DNA of 36,774 bases from Chloroflexota bacterium. Its GTDB lineage: Bacteria > Chloroflexota > Dehalococcoidia > UBA2979. The notes under the pieces are model-generated. The model saw only the letters and a program-made list of their open reading frames with translations. It ran no database searches and was not told where the DNA came from. A program made the position numbers and the translations under genes. The stretch lies in the NCBI GenBank assembly GCA_016875635.1, contig VGPD01000021.1:1-36774 (forward strand), read 5' to 3'. Positions 1-6,737 of this stretch are shown piece after piece; the first letter of the stretch is position 1; every line of letters starts with the position of its first letter.

Positions 1-1
1 C

Positions 2-553
2 GGCTCCACCGTCATTGCCTTGCGGGGGGGACGGGTCGAGGCGCTTCGCGCGGCGTTCCATTCGACTTCGCTGCGCGTGTACATCTCGGAGGATGTCGCG
101 GGTGTCGAGTTTGGCGGGGCGCTGAAAAACGTCATCGCCATCGCCGCCGGGATGGTGGATGCGCTCGGATTCGGCGACAACGCGAAAGCGGCGCTGCTGA
201 CCAGGGGACTGGCGGAGATGACGCGGCTGGGTGTGGCGGCCGGCGCCGACCCCCTGACCTTTCAGGGGCTTGCCGGCGTGGGTGACCTGGTCGCCTCGTC
301 CTACAGCCCGCTCGCCCGGAACCGACGCCTGGGCGAGTTGGTCGCCGGGGGACAGACGCTGCAGGAGGCCATCGATGTGCTGGGTGAGACCGCCGAGGGC
401 GTCGCCACCGTCCCAGCGGCGCTCCGGTTAGCTCGGTCGCTAGGCGTCGAGATGCCGATCACGGAGGGCCTCCAGCGGGTCCTCTCGGAAGGCCAGTCTC
501 CGCTGGAGGCGATCCGCGTCCTGATGGGCCGAGAGCCGCGTTCGGAGCGGTAA
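2..553 (+). CDS. gpsA: NAD(P)-dependent glycerol-3-phosphate dehydrogenase, C-terminal part
   Basis: This is the 3' portion of a cytosolic enzyme that reduces dihydroxyacetone phosphate to sn-glycerol 3-phosphate for phospholipid synthesis. The reading frame is open from the window edge, so the N-terminal Rossmann domain lies upstream. What remains is the helical substrate-binding domain. It carries the family signature GVEFGGALKNVIAIAAGM, then GFGDNAKAALLTRGLAEM, and further on GLAGVGDLV and RNRRLGE. The Lys in the ALKN stretch corresponds to the catalytic lysine of the family. The C-terminus (EGVATVPAAL...VEMPITEGLQRVL) is complete and ends at TAA. It is followed 37 bp later by the HEAT-repeat gene, which appears to have its own promoter. 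Family assignment is secure; coenzyme preference cannot be judged from this fragment. Confidence 0.95.
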   Translation, partial: GSTVIALRGGRVEALRAAFHSTSLRVYISEDVAGVEFGGALKNVIAIAAGMVDALGFGDNAKAALLTRGLAEMTRLGVAAGADPLTFQGLAGVGDLVASSYSPLARNRRLGELVAGGQTLQEAIDVLGETAEGVATVPAALRLARSLGVEMPITEGLQRVLSEGQSPLEAIRVLMGREPRSER

Positions 554-576
554 GGGCGGCCGTCCGGCCCGCCGGA

Positions 577-582
577 TAGAAT
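577..582 (+). promoter_or_regulatory. -10 box (TAGAAT) of a probable leaderless promoter
   Basis: TAGAAT ends 8 nt before the ATG at 591, and no SD-like purine run lies between. Transcription would start at or next to the start codon. No clear -35 is visible. The same arrangement recurs at several other genes in this window, which raises confidence. Confidence 0.45.
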
Positions 583-590
583 GAGCCCCT

Positions 591-1607
591 ATGACTCACG
601 AACACGATGGTGACGACGAATTGGACGAGGACGGGGCGACCACGCTTCCGTCGGCCGAGGCCGTCCTCGATGAGGTCGAACGAGGGATGCCGCTCCAGCC
701 GGGACGGCTCCACGTGCTCTCTGAGCCCGGCCCGGACCTGCTCCAGCGCATCATGCGCCTCTGGCCGCGGCTGACGCCTGAACGGCGGCGGGATGTCCTG
801 GCCGCGCTTCAGCATGAGGCTGACGAGCACTCGATTCTCGACTTTCATCGGATCTACCTGACGGCCCTGCGCGATCCTGACACGGCGACGCGGATCCTGG
901 CTGTCCGCGGGCTCGCCGAGGAGGACCGGCCGGAGATCATGCGTCTGCTTCTGCCGATCCTCGCCGGAGACAGTTCCACCGACGTCCGGGTCGAGGTTGC
1001 GCGAACTCTGGGGCATCACGTCCTTGCGGTGGAATTCGGCCTGGTGGCGGAAGACGACGCCGAGGCGTTGATCGCCGGCCTCCGCGACGCCATCGAGGAT
1101 GTGGAACAACCGGACGAGGTACGCGGGGCGGCGCTGGAGGCGCTGGGCGCGTCAAGCGACGAGGCGACCGCGGAACTGATCTCGGAGCAGTACGAGACGG
1201 GCAGCGGGATGATGAAGCTCGCCGCGCTGCGGGCGATGGGACGGAATGCCTCGGACGGGTGGTTGGACCTCCTCATCTACCATTTCGACGACGAAGACCC
1301 CGAGGTGCGCGCGGTCGCGGCCGAGGCGGCCGGGCTGTTGCTGCTGGAGGAGGCGGTGAGCCCCCTCGTCATGCTGGCCACCGAAGACAAGGACCCTGAT
1401 GTCCAGGTGGCGGCGATCAAGGCGCTGGGTGAGATCGCCAGCGACGAGGCGGAACGCATCCTGAACCGCTGGCAGCGCGAGCGGCACGAACCGCATATTC
1501 GCGAGGCGCTGCGCGAGGCGCTGGGCTCTGTGCACCTGATGAACCAGGAAATGCGACACGGACAGGGTGGTCGACCGGACTTCGGCGACGAGGAGCCCCC
1601 GCTGTGA
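591..1607 (+). CDS. HEAT-repeat protein
   Basis: This is a 338-residue soluble protein made largely of alpha-helical HEAT-like repeats. The N-terminal 30 residues are acidic and low in complexity (HDGDDELDEDG). From about residue 80 onward there are repeated helix pairs such as DPDTATRILAVRGLAEE, DVRVEVARTLGH, DEVRGAALEALG, DPEVRAVAAEAAG and DPDVQVAAIKALGEIA. No catalytic motif is visible, so a scaffold or adaptor role is the natural inference, but the partner is unknown. The ATG at 591 has no SD and sits under a TAGAAT box. The stop overlaps the NUDIX start (GTGA at 1604-1607), so the two are probably translationally coupled. Confidence 0.8.
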   Translation: MTHEHDGDDELDEDGATTLPSAEAVLDEVERGMPLQPGRLHVLSEPGPDLLQRIMRLWPRLTPERRRDVLAALQHEADEHSILDFHRIYLTALRDPDTATRILAVRGLAEEDRPEIMRLLLPILAGDSSTDVRVEVARTLGHHVLAVEFGLVAEDDAEALIAGLRDAIEDVEQPDEVRGAALEALGASSDEATAELISEQYETGSGMMKLAALRAMGRNASDGWLDLLIYHFDDEDPEVRAVAAEAAGLLLLEEAVSPLVMLATEDKDPDVQVAAIKALGEIASDEAERILNRWQRERHEPHIREALREALGSVHLMNQEMRHGQGGRPDFGDEEPPL

Positions 1608-2047
1608 ACGGCGCATTGACCGGCGTCCGGGACGAATTCTCCGCCGGCGGGGTGGTCTACCGCCACGGAGCAGAGGGCGTCGAGATTGTGCTGGTGGGAC
1701 GCCGTCGGGAGCGGCTCTGGGCGTTGCCCAAAGGGAAGCCTGACGGTGACGAGGACGCGGAGCAGACGGCGCTGCGCGAGGTGCGCGAGGAGACTGGCCT
1801 CGAAGCGCGGATCGATCAACTGCTGGGCGAGGTCACGTACTGGTATACAGGCCATGACGGGCTGCGTGTGCACAAGCGGGTCACCTACTTCCTGATGGAA
1901 GCAATCGGAGGCGACATGGCGGCCCACGACCACGAGTTCGACGATGTCATCTGGGCCCATCTCTCCGAGGCGGAGCGCCTGCTGACGCACCGCAACCAGC
2001 TCCATATCCTGCGTCGCGCCGCCGAGCTGACGGATCGCGCTGCATGA
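1604..2047 (+). CDS. NUDIX hydrolase
   Basis: This is a 147-residue NUDIX-fold pyrophosphohydrolase, which would cleave a nucleoside diphosphate linked to another moiety using divalent metal. The NUDIX box GX5EX7REUXEEXGU is complete at residues 44-66: Gly44, Glu50, then REVREETGL, including the metal-binding REXXEE core. The flanking FSAGGVVYR and LWALPKGKPDGDE stretches resemble the Ap4A-hydrolase/MutT-like subgroup. Substrate cannot be fixed from sequence. The GTG start overlaps the preceding stop by 4 nt, and the stop overlaps the acetyltransferase start by 4 nt (ATGA at 2044-2047). The three genes therefore form a tightly coupled unit. Confidence 0.9.
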   Translation: MNGALTGVRDEFSAGGVVYRHGAEGVEIVLVGRRRERLWALPKGKPDGDEDAEQTALREVREETGLEARIDQLLGEVTYWYTGHDGLRVHKRVTYFLMEAIGGDMAAHDHEFDDVIWAHLSEAERLLTHRNQLHILRRAAELTDRAA

Positions 2048-2616
2048 CCGCCACGCAGCCGCGGATCGTCGCTACCGGACGTCTCGTGCGGTTGCGTGAG
2101 AAGACCGTGGAGGACGCGGAGCGCGATTATGCGTGGCGTACCGATCCCGAGCTCGCCGCGTACGACGCGGCTCGCCCCCTGACCGTCAGGTTCACGAACT
2201 TCGTTGCCACCATGGCGGAGGAGTTGAAGTACCCCACCGCACATCGCCGTACGTATGGCATCGAGGAAATAGCGACCGGACGGCACATCGGGAACGTCAT
2301 GTACTACGGGTACGACGCCACGCAGCGTGAGGCGGAGATCGGGATCACCATCGGTGATCGCGATTTCTGGTCGCGGGGGTACGGCGTGGACGTGGTGCAG
2401 ACGATGCTGGGATTCCTCTTCGAGGAGAAGCGACTGCGGCGGGTATACCTGCACACGCTGACCTGGAATTACCGGGCGCAGAAGTCGTTCGAGCGTTCCG
2501 GGTTCAAGCGCATTCGCCAGTTGTCCCGCGGCGGATACGAGTTCATCTACATGGAGGCCACGCCGGAGACGCTGGCCGCAGCTCTATTGCCCCTTGCGGA
2601 CGAGACGGACGGCTAA
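2044..2616 (+). CDS. GNAT-family N-acetyltransferase (RimJ/RimL-like)
   Basis: This is a 190-residue acetyl-CoA-dependent N-acetyltransferase of the GNAT fold. It opens with a beta strand (GRLVRLREKTVEDAERDYAWRTD) typical of the RimJ/RimL and Acetyltransf_3 group. The central GITIGDRDFWSRGYGVDVVQTML matches motif A, the acetyl-CoA pyrophosphate-binding loop (consensus Q/RxxGxG/A; here the loop is SRGYGVD). It ends with AQKSFERSGFKRI, the conserved asparagine-poor version of the family motif B. Substrate may be a protein N-terminus or a small amine; the sequence does not say. It is the last gene of the HEAT-NUDIX-GNAT unit and is followed by a strong terminator at 2651. Confidence 0.85.
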   Translation: MTATQPRIVATGRLVRLREKTVEDAERDYAWRTDPELAAYDAARPLTVRFTNFVATMAEELKYPTAHRRTYGIEEIATGRHIGNVMYYGYDATQREAEIGITIGDRDFWSRGYGVDVVQTMLGFLFEEKRLRRVYLHTLTWNYRAQKSFERSGFKRIRQLSRGGYEFIYMEATPETLAAALLPLADETDG

Positions 2617-2650
2617 CCCGGGTCTCGCACCGGTGTGTGACAGGACGTGG

Positions 2651-2683
2651 AAGCGGGCCGCCCTTCGGGCGGCCCGCTTGTTT
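2651..2683 (+). terminator. Intrinsic terminator after the GNAT gene
   Basis: A perfect 12-13 bp GC-rich stem (left arm 2651-2663, right arm 2667-2679) is capped by a C(TTCG)G-type loop and followed by TTGTTT on the plus strand. It sits 35 bp after the GNAT stop, between convergent genes. The T-run orientation fits plus-strand termination, though the stem could also stop transcription from the SDR operon on the other side. Confidence 0.85.
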
Positions 2684-2721
2684 CACACTCGCGTGTGGTC
2701 GACCTCGGAAGGTCCCAGACG

Positions 2722-3690
2722 CTAGGCAGATTTCTTGGCGACGGGACGGCCCGGGAGGTCGAGGTCCGCCGGGGGCGGGGCCGGGTTCTGCAGGCCCGCG
2801 AGGAGCTGCGACGGCACGAGCCCACGGAGCTCGTCCACGGTCCACATGCCGCCCTTGGCGATCGTGCGGTCCGGCGTCTCGTCCCACGCCAGCGACACGG
2901 AGCCGCCGGAGACGTAGAAGACCTTGCCGTTGATGTTCCACGCCTGGTCCGACAGCAGGTAACAGACCATCGGGGCCACGTAGTGCGGGGCCATCAACTG
3001 CTGGACGATGGACGCCTCGCGCACGGGAGCCTGCGCGATGCCGGCGCGGGCACGCAGTTCGCGGGCGCTGTCTGGGATGCTCGCCGTCATGCGGGTCGCC
3101 GCGGCCGGCGAGATGCCGTTCGAGGTGACGCCGTAGCGGCCGAGGTCACGGGCGAGACAGCGGATGCCGCCGGCGATGCCGGCCTTCGCCGCACCGTAGT
3201 TGGACTGACCCGCGTTGCCGGCCAGGCCGGAGCCGGACGAGAACGCGATCACGCGGCCGTACCGGTTCTGCCGCATGATGACGGAAGCCGGCTTCGCGAC
3301 GTTGAAATATCCGGTCAGGTGGACAGCGACGACGTCGTCCCACTCTGATTCGGACAGGTTGAAGATCATGCGGTCGCGCAGGATCCCGGCGACGTGGATC
3401 ACGCCGTCCAGCCGCCCGAAGGCGTCCACGGCCTGCTTGATCATGTTCTCGCCGCCGGCCTCGGTGGCCACGGTGTCCGTGTTGACGACGGCCTTGCCGC
3501 CGGCGGCGGTGATCTCCTTGACCACCTCCGCTGCCGGGCCCGTGTCGTGGCCGGAACCGTCCACATTCACGCCAGGGTCATTCACGACCACGGAGCCGCC
3601 CAGGGCGGCGGTCAGCAGGGCGACTTCACGTCCCATGCCTCGACCGGCGCCGGTGACGACGTATGAGCGGCCCTCCAGGGGCTTTGCCAT
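2722..3690 (-). CDS. Short-chain dehydrogenase/reductase, MFE-2-like (paralogue A)
   Basis: This is a 322-residue classical-fold SDR resembling the (3R)-hydroxyacyl-CoA dehydrogenase domain of multifunctional enzyme 2. The cofactor loop is TGAGRGMG. VVVNDPGVNVDG follows beta-2, with an acidic residue favouring NAD. The catalytic Ser and YxxxK lie in FSSGSGLAGNAGQSNYGAAK. A C-terminal segment of about 70 residues follows the Rossmann core (WTVDELRGLV...NPAPPP). It is a close tandem paralogue of the next gene upstream on the minus strand. Compared with that copy, the NVAG element reads HVAG and the APGAAT stretch reads SPAAAT, so substrate or activity may have diverged. The start ATG at 3690 has a GAGAGGAAA SD. 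It is the last gene of the operon. Confidence 0.88.
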   Translation of the reverse strand: MAKPLEGRSYVVTGAGRGMGREVALLTAALGGSVVVNDPGVNVDGSGHDTGPAAEVVKEITAAGGKAVVNTDTVATEAGGENMIKQAVDAFGRLDGVIHVAGILRDRMIFNLSESEWDDVVAVHLTGYFNVAKPASVIMRQNRYGRVIAFSSGSGLAGNAGQSNYGAAKAGIAGGIRCLARDLGRYGVTSNGISPAAATRMTASIPDSARELRARAGIAQAPVREASIVQQLMAPHYVAPMVCYLLSDQAWNINGKVFYVSGGSVSLAWDETPDRTIAKGGMWTVDELRGLVPSQLLAGLQNPAPPPADLDLPGRPVAKKSA

Positions 3691-3713
3691 GTTCGGTTTC
3701 CTCTCTTCCGTGA

Positions 3714-4694
3714 CTACGCGAGCGGGCGCGCCGGAATGTCGCGGCCTGGGACTTCAACGTCCTCGCGCGGGGGGGCCGGGTTGTTGATGTCCTTCATGAG
3801 GACCGCACCGACGGCGTCGTCCAACTCATCCAGGGTCCAGAGGCCCGGCTTGAAGATGGTGCGCATCGCGGTCGGGTGGTGCGCCACGGAGACGCTGCCT
3901 CCGGAGACGTTGAACACCCAGCCGTTGATGTTCCAAGCGTCGTCCGAGGCGAGGTAGGCCACCATGGGCGCCACGAACTCCGGCTCGCGCAGGCCGCCGA
4001 AGGCGCTCTGGCGGGCCGGCGCAGTCGTGTCCGCCGCACCGGTGATGCCCGCGCTGGAACGCAGCTGGCGGGCCGAGTCCGGCACGGTCTGCGTCATGCG
4101 CGTGGCAGCACCCGGGGCGATGGCGTTGCAGGTCACGCCGTAGCGGCCCAGGTCCTTCGCCACGACGCGCGTCATGCCCGCGATTGCGGACTTGGCGGCG
4201 CCGTAGTTGAACTGGCCGGTGTTACCGAGTGTGCCTGACGTGGAGGAGAAGTTGATGATCCGGCCATAGCGCTGCTGCCGCATAAGGACAGAAGCGGGCT
4301 TGATCGTGTTGTAGTGGCCCTTCAGGTGGGTCGCGATCACCGCGTCCCACTCTTCCTTGGCCATGTTGAAGATCATGCGGTCGCGCAGGATCCCGGCCAC
4401 GTTGACCAGGATGTCGATCCGGCCCCACTGGTCCACGGCCTGCTTAACCATGTTCTCGCCGCCAGCGAACTCCGCGACGGAGTCCGTGTTGACGACAGCC
4501 TGCCCGCCGGCGGCCTTGATCTCATTGACCACCTGCTGCGCCGGGCCGGCGTCGCCGCCGGAGCCGTCCACGTTCACGCCGGGGTCGTTGACGACGACCT
4601 TCGCGCCCTCTTTCGCGAACAGCATCGCGATGCCGCGGCCGATGCCACGGCCCGAGCCCGTGACGACGGCGACCTTGCCGTCCAGTGCGCCCAT
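3714..4694 (-). CDS. Short-chain dehydrogenase/reductase, MFE-2-like (paralogue B)
   Basis: This is a 326-residue SDR with cofactor motif TGSGRGIG, VVVNDPGVNVDG after beta-2, the structural VNVAG motif, and catalytic Ser plus YGAAK in FSSTSGTLGNTGQFNYGAAK. The family converts 3-hydroxyacyl-CoA (or 17-hydroxysteroid-type alcohols) to the ketone with NAD. The long C-terminal tail (WTLDELDDAVGAV...NPAPPREDVEVPGRD) is shared with paralogue A. I chose the ATG at 4694 because it has a strong GGAGAGGA SD and aligns with the start of the Rossmann strand. An ATG 39 bp upstream would add a poorly conserved basic tail. It lies 23 bp upstream of paralogue A and downstream of two MaoC genes, fitting a hydratase-dehydrogenase pair. 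Confidence 0.88.
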   Translation of the reverse strand: MGALDGKVAVVTGSGRGIGRGIAMLFAKEGAKVVVNDPGVNVDGSGGDAGPAQQVVNEIKAAGGQAVVNTDSVAEFAGGENMVKQAVDQWGRIDILVNVAGILRDRMIFNMAKEEWDAVIATHLKGHYNTIKPASVLMRQQRYGRIINFSSTSGTLGNTGQFNYGAAKSAIAGMTRVVAKDLGRYGVTCNAIAPGAATRMTQTVPDSARQLRSSAGITGAADTTAPARQSAFGGLREPEFVAPMVAYLASDDAWNINGWVFNVSGGSVSVAHHPTAMRTIFKPGLWTLDELDDAVGAVLMKDINNPAPPREDVEVPGRDIPARPLA

Positions 4695-4740
4695 ATCCTT
4701 GTCCTCTCCCGCCCTCTTCCGAGGGCACTTCACAGATGCA

Positions 4741-4761
4741 CATCCTCAACGACGGAGGATG
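4741..4761. repeat. Inverted repeat CATCCTC-N7-GAGGATG
   Basis: A perfect 7-bp dyad with a 7-nt spacer lies in the 81-bp gap between a MaoC gene and SDR paralogue B on the minus strand. It could be an RNA hairpin or processing site in the operon mRNA, or a regulator site. No function can be assigned from sequence. Confidence 0.4.
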
Positions 4762-4775
4762 CGGATCGCCCTGTC

Positions 4776-5207
4776 CTACCCGCGTGCCGGCAACGTCACC
4801 GTCCCGGCTCCCGGGGAGGTTTTCTGCCCGGACGGATTCTCCGTCCAGATCTCCAGGTCGACCAGGTGGTTCGACCCGTCGATGTACTTTTTCGTGACTA
4901 CGCCCCGACAGACGATGTCCTGGTTGGGGTAGTCCATCCCTCGATAGGTGCAGCCGAACTTCCGCACGCCCCCCGCTGGCGCCACCCAGTCGTGGAGCAG
5001 CTGTCCCAGAAACGCGTTCTTCAACGCGCCGTGGACGATGATGCCGTCCAGGCCAGTGTCCTTCGCGAAGGCCTGATCGTAATGGATCTGGTAGAAGTCG
5101 CCGGACGCACCGGCCCAGACGACGAGTTGCTGCGTGGAACAGTTCTTCCGGAGCGTCGGGATTTCGTCCCCCACGTCCACATCGTCCCAGTACACCTGTT
5201 CCGGCAT
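4776..5207 (-). CDS. MaoC-like hot-dog (R)-enoyl-CoA hydratase
   Basis: This is a 143-residue single hot-dog domain protein of the MaoC dehydratase family, which hydrates trans-2-enoyl-CoA to 3-hydroxyacyl-CoA. The hydratase-2 motif is present: SGDFYQIHYD places the catalytic Asp near residue 37 and His near residue 42, followed by GIIVHGALKNAFLGQLL. I chose the ATG at 5207 because AAGG lies at proper spacing. A GTG two codons upstream (5213) is also possible. The neighbouring MaoC gene, 23 bp upstream in the operon, lacks an obvious Asp/His pair. The two may therefore form a heteromeric hydratase like ChsH1-ChsH2 of actinobacterial sterol degradation; that pairing is inference. Confidence 0.85.
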   Translation of the reverse strand: MPEQVYWDDVDVGDEIPTLRKNCSTQQLVVWAGASGDFYQIHYDQAFAKDTGLDGIIVHGALKNAFLGQLLHDWVAPAGGVRKFGCTYRGMDYPNQDIVCRGVVTKKYIDGSNHLVDLEIWTENPSGQKTSPGAGTVTLPARG

Positions 5208-5230
5208 CGCCACGCCTTCTGTCCGCCGCC

Positions 5231-5701
5231 CTAGTAGTTGATCAGGTTCCCGTACATTTTCGCGACGAGCGTACCGTCCGACCGGACGTACGAGGTTTCA
5301 CGGAAGGTGATGAGCATCGGGCCGATCGACCCCTGCCGCTCCTGATACTCCGTGACCTTCGAGCGCGAATGAACGACATCTCCGGCGCACAGCGGTTCGA
5401 AGTACTCGAACGTCGTCCCGCCGTTGAGAACCCGTCGATATGGCGTCTTCAGAGGCGTCTGTCCGCCCATCTCCGGCCGTTCCCCCGGCCGGAAGATCAG
5501 GCTTCCGAGAAACCCGGGGGGCGCGACGACGTCGCGGTATCCGCGCTGCCGTGCGACCTCACGGTCGTAGAAGATGAGGTCCGTGTGCCCCACGGCACGC
5601 GCAAACAGACGGCAGCCGGTGGAGGTGACTTCGGAGATCATCTCCGGGCCTTCCACGCCGACCGACGCTCGCATGTCGTCCGTGATCGCAGACTCCGCCA
5701 T
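5231..5701 (-). CDS. MaoC-type hot-dog protein (FAS1-like dehydratase domain)
   Basis: This 156-residue protein resembles the N-terminal MaoC/FAS1-like dehydratase domain family. Recognisable parts are an N-terminal helix, FARAVGHTDLIFYDREVARQRGYRDVVAPPGFLGSLIF, and the hot-dog sheet GTTFEYFEPLCAGDVVHSRSKV. The usual catalytic Asp-x4-His of hydratase 2 is not evident, so it may be a structural or CoA-binding partner of the next MaoC protein. I chose the ATG at 5701 because of the strong GAGGAGG SD. An ATG five codons further upstream has no such site. It is the first gene of a four-gene operon (MaoC, MaoC, SDR B, SDR A) under the promoter at 5791-5819. Confidence 0.82.
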   Translation of the reverse strand: MAESAITDDMRASVGVEGPEMISEVTSTGCRLFARAVGHTDLIFYDREVARQRGYRDVVAPPGFLGSLIFRPGERPEMGGQTPLKTPYRRVLNGGTTFEYFEPLCAGDVVHSRSKVTEYQERQGSIGPMLITFRETSYVRSDGTLVAKMYGNLINY

Positions 5702-5790
5702 CGACTCCCTCCTCAAGGTGAGTGAGTTGTCGGTACTGGCGTGGCACGGTCAGGGGGACGCCGTTGCGTCGTTCCCCGCGCCGCGGGCGA

Positions 5791-5819
5791 ACGATATCGA
5801 CGCCCCTCCGGGGTGTCAA
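5791..5819 (-). promoter_or_regulatory. Sigma-70 type promoter of the MaoC-SDR operon
   Basis: On the minus strand, a perfect -35 TTGACA (5819-5814) is followed by a 17-nt spacer and the -10 TATCGT (5796-5791). Predicted transcription starts near 5784, leaving a leader of about 83 nt before the ATG at 5701. This is the best consensus promoter in the window. Confidence 0.75.
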
Positions 5820-5881
5820 ACCTCATGTCGCGCCCTCGAACCTGCACCCGGTGTTCGGCATCGTGTCCTGTGTCGTGAGTT

Positions 5882-6640
5882 CTAGCGTGCGTGTCGCGCT
5901 GCTACGCGAGCCACGTACTCCGCACGTGCCTCGTCGATCTCGCGCCAGACGGCATGGATGTCGTTCGGGAGGGCCTGATATCGCGGGTCGGTGCCCACGG
6001 AGCCGCCGGTCAGGTCCAGTGGCCAGAACCGGCCGGCACGCAGCTCCTCGATGAGGTCACGCTCGGTCCGCACATCGCGTTCGAAGTAGGTCGCGCATTT
6101 GCCGATATCCGCCGTGGCGTGTGAGTCGGTCCCGGCCGTGCCATGAAAGTGCATCCGGTCCGCGATGCGGGCAGCCATGGCGTTCTCGTTCTGCTTGCCG
6201 CGCCCGTTCAGGACCTCCATAGCGACGATGAGCCCGAAGCCCTCGTTCTCCTCGGCGCGGTCCAGCGCATCCTCCCACTCGTGTGGCTTATCCCATTGCC
6301 ATGGGTGATGGCGGCGGTAGGGGTGGGCGGCGACCATCACGCCGTCGACCTCGTTCACGTGGCCGATGAGTTCATGGGCGCGGTGCATCCCAAAGACATA
6401 TTTGTGCATCCCGTAGACCAGCATGTGGCCGTCTTCGGTGTTGATCTCCATCGCCGGGATCACCGTGAAGTTGTGACGCTTCGCCAGTAGCCGGACTTCC
6501 TCTGGGTCCCAGGCCCAGTCGTGTTCGGACAGCACGATGGCATCGAGACCCGCCTGCTTCGACCGCTCGACGAGTTCGTCGGGACGCAGGTAGGAGTCCC
6601 AGGACCCCGGGTGGGTGTGCGTGTGCAAGTCGATCAGCAT
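5882..6640 (-). CDS. PHP-domain metal-dependent phosphoesterase
   Basis: This is a 252-residue PHP (polymerase and histidinol phosphatase) fold protein, a TIM-barrel-like metallohydrolase. The metal ligands are visible in order: LHTHTH at residues 5-10, SEHDW (His40), AMEIN (Glu65), AAHPYR (His106) and GTDSH (Asp172/His174). The substrate is unknown; relatives act on phosphomonoesters such as nucleoside 3',5'-bisphosphates. It sits alone between the thiolase operon terminator and the MaoC operon promoter, so a role in acyl-CoA metabolism cannot be assumed. The ATG at 6640 has only a weak GGCGGA upstream. Confidence 0.88.
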   Translation of the reverse strand: MLIDLHTHTHPGSWDSYLRPDELVERSKQAGLDAIVLSEHDWAWDPEEVRLLAKRHNFTVIPAMEINTEDGHMLVYGMHKYVFGMHRAHELIGHVNEVDGVMVAAHPYRRHHPWQWDKPHEWEDALDRAEENEGFGLIVAMEVLNGRGKQNENAMAARIADRMHFHGTAGTDSHATADIGKCATYFERDVRTERDLIEELRAGRFWPLDLTGGSVGTDPRYQALPNDIHAVWREIDEARAEYVARVAARHAR

Positions 6641-6686
6641 CGGTCCGCCGTCATGGTTCCAGCATCACACGTACAGGCGGGAACAG

Positions 6687-6719
6687 CGAGGGCGGCCCTG
6701 CGGGTGCGGGCCGCCCTCG
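6687..6719 (-). terminator. GC-rich hairpin downstream of the thiolase gene
   Basis: A perfect 12-bp stem (CGAGGGCGGCCC at 6687-6698 with its complement at 6708-6719) has a 9-nt loop and lies 18 bp after the thiolase stop on the minus strand. The minus-strand continuation (CTGTTCCC) is a poor U-tract; the better T-run (TTTCACTT) is on the plus strand, where no upstream gene needs it. By context it is assigned to the thiolase operon. Confidence 0.6.
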
Positions 6720-6737
6720 TTTCACTTCCGCTCAGGC

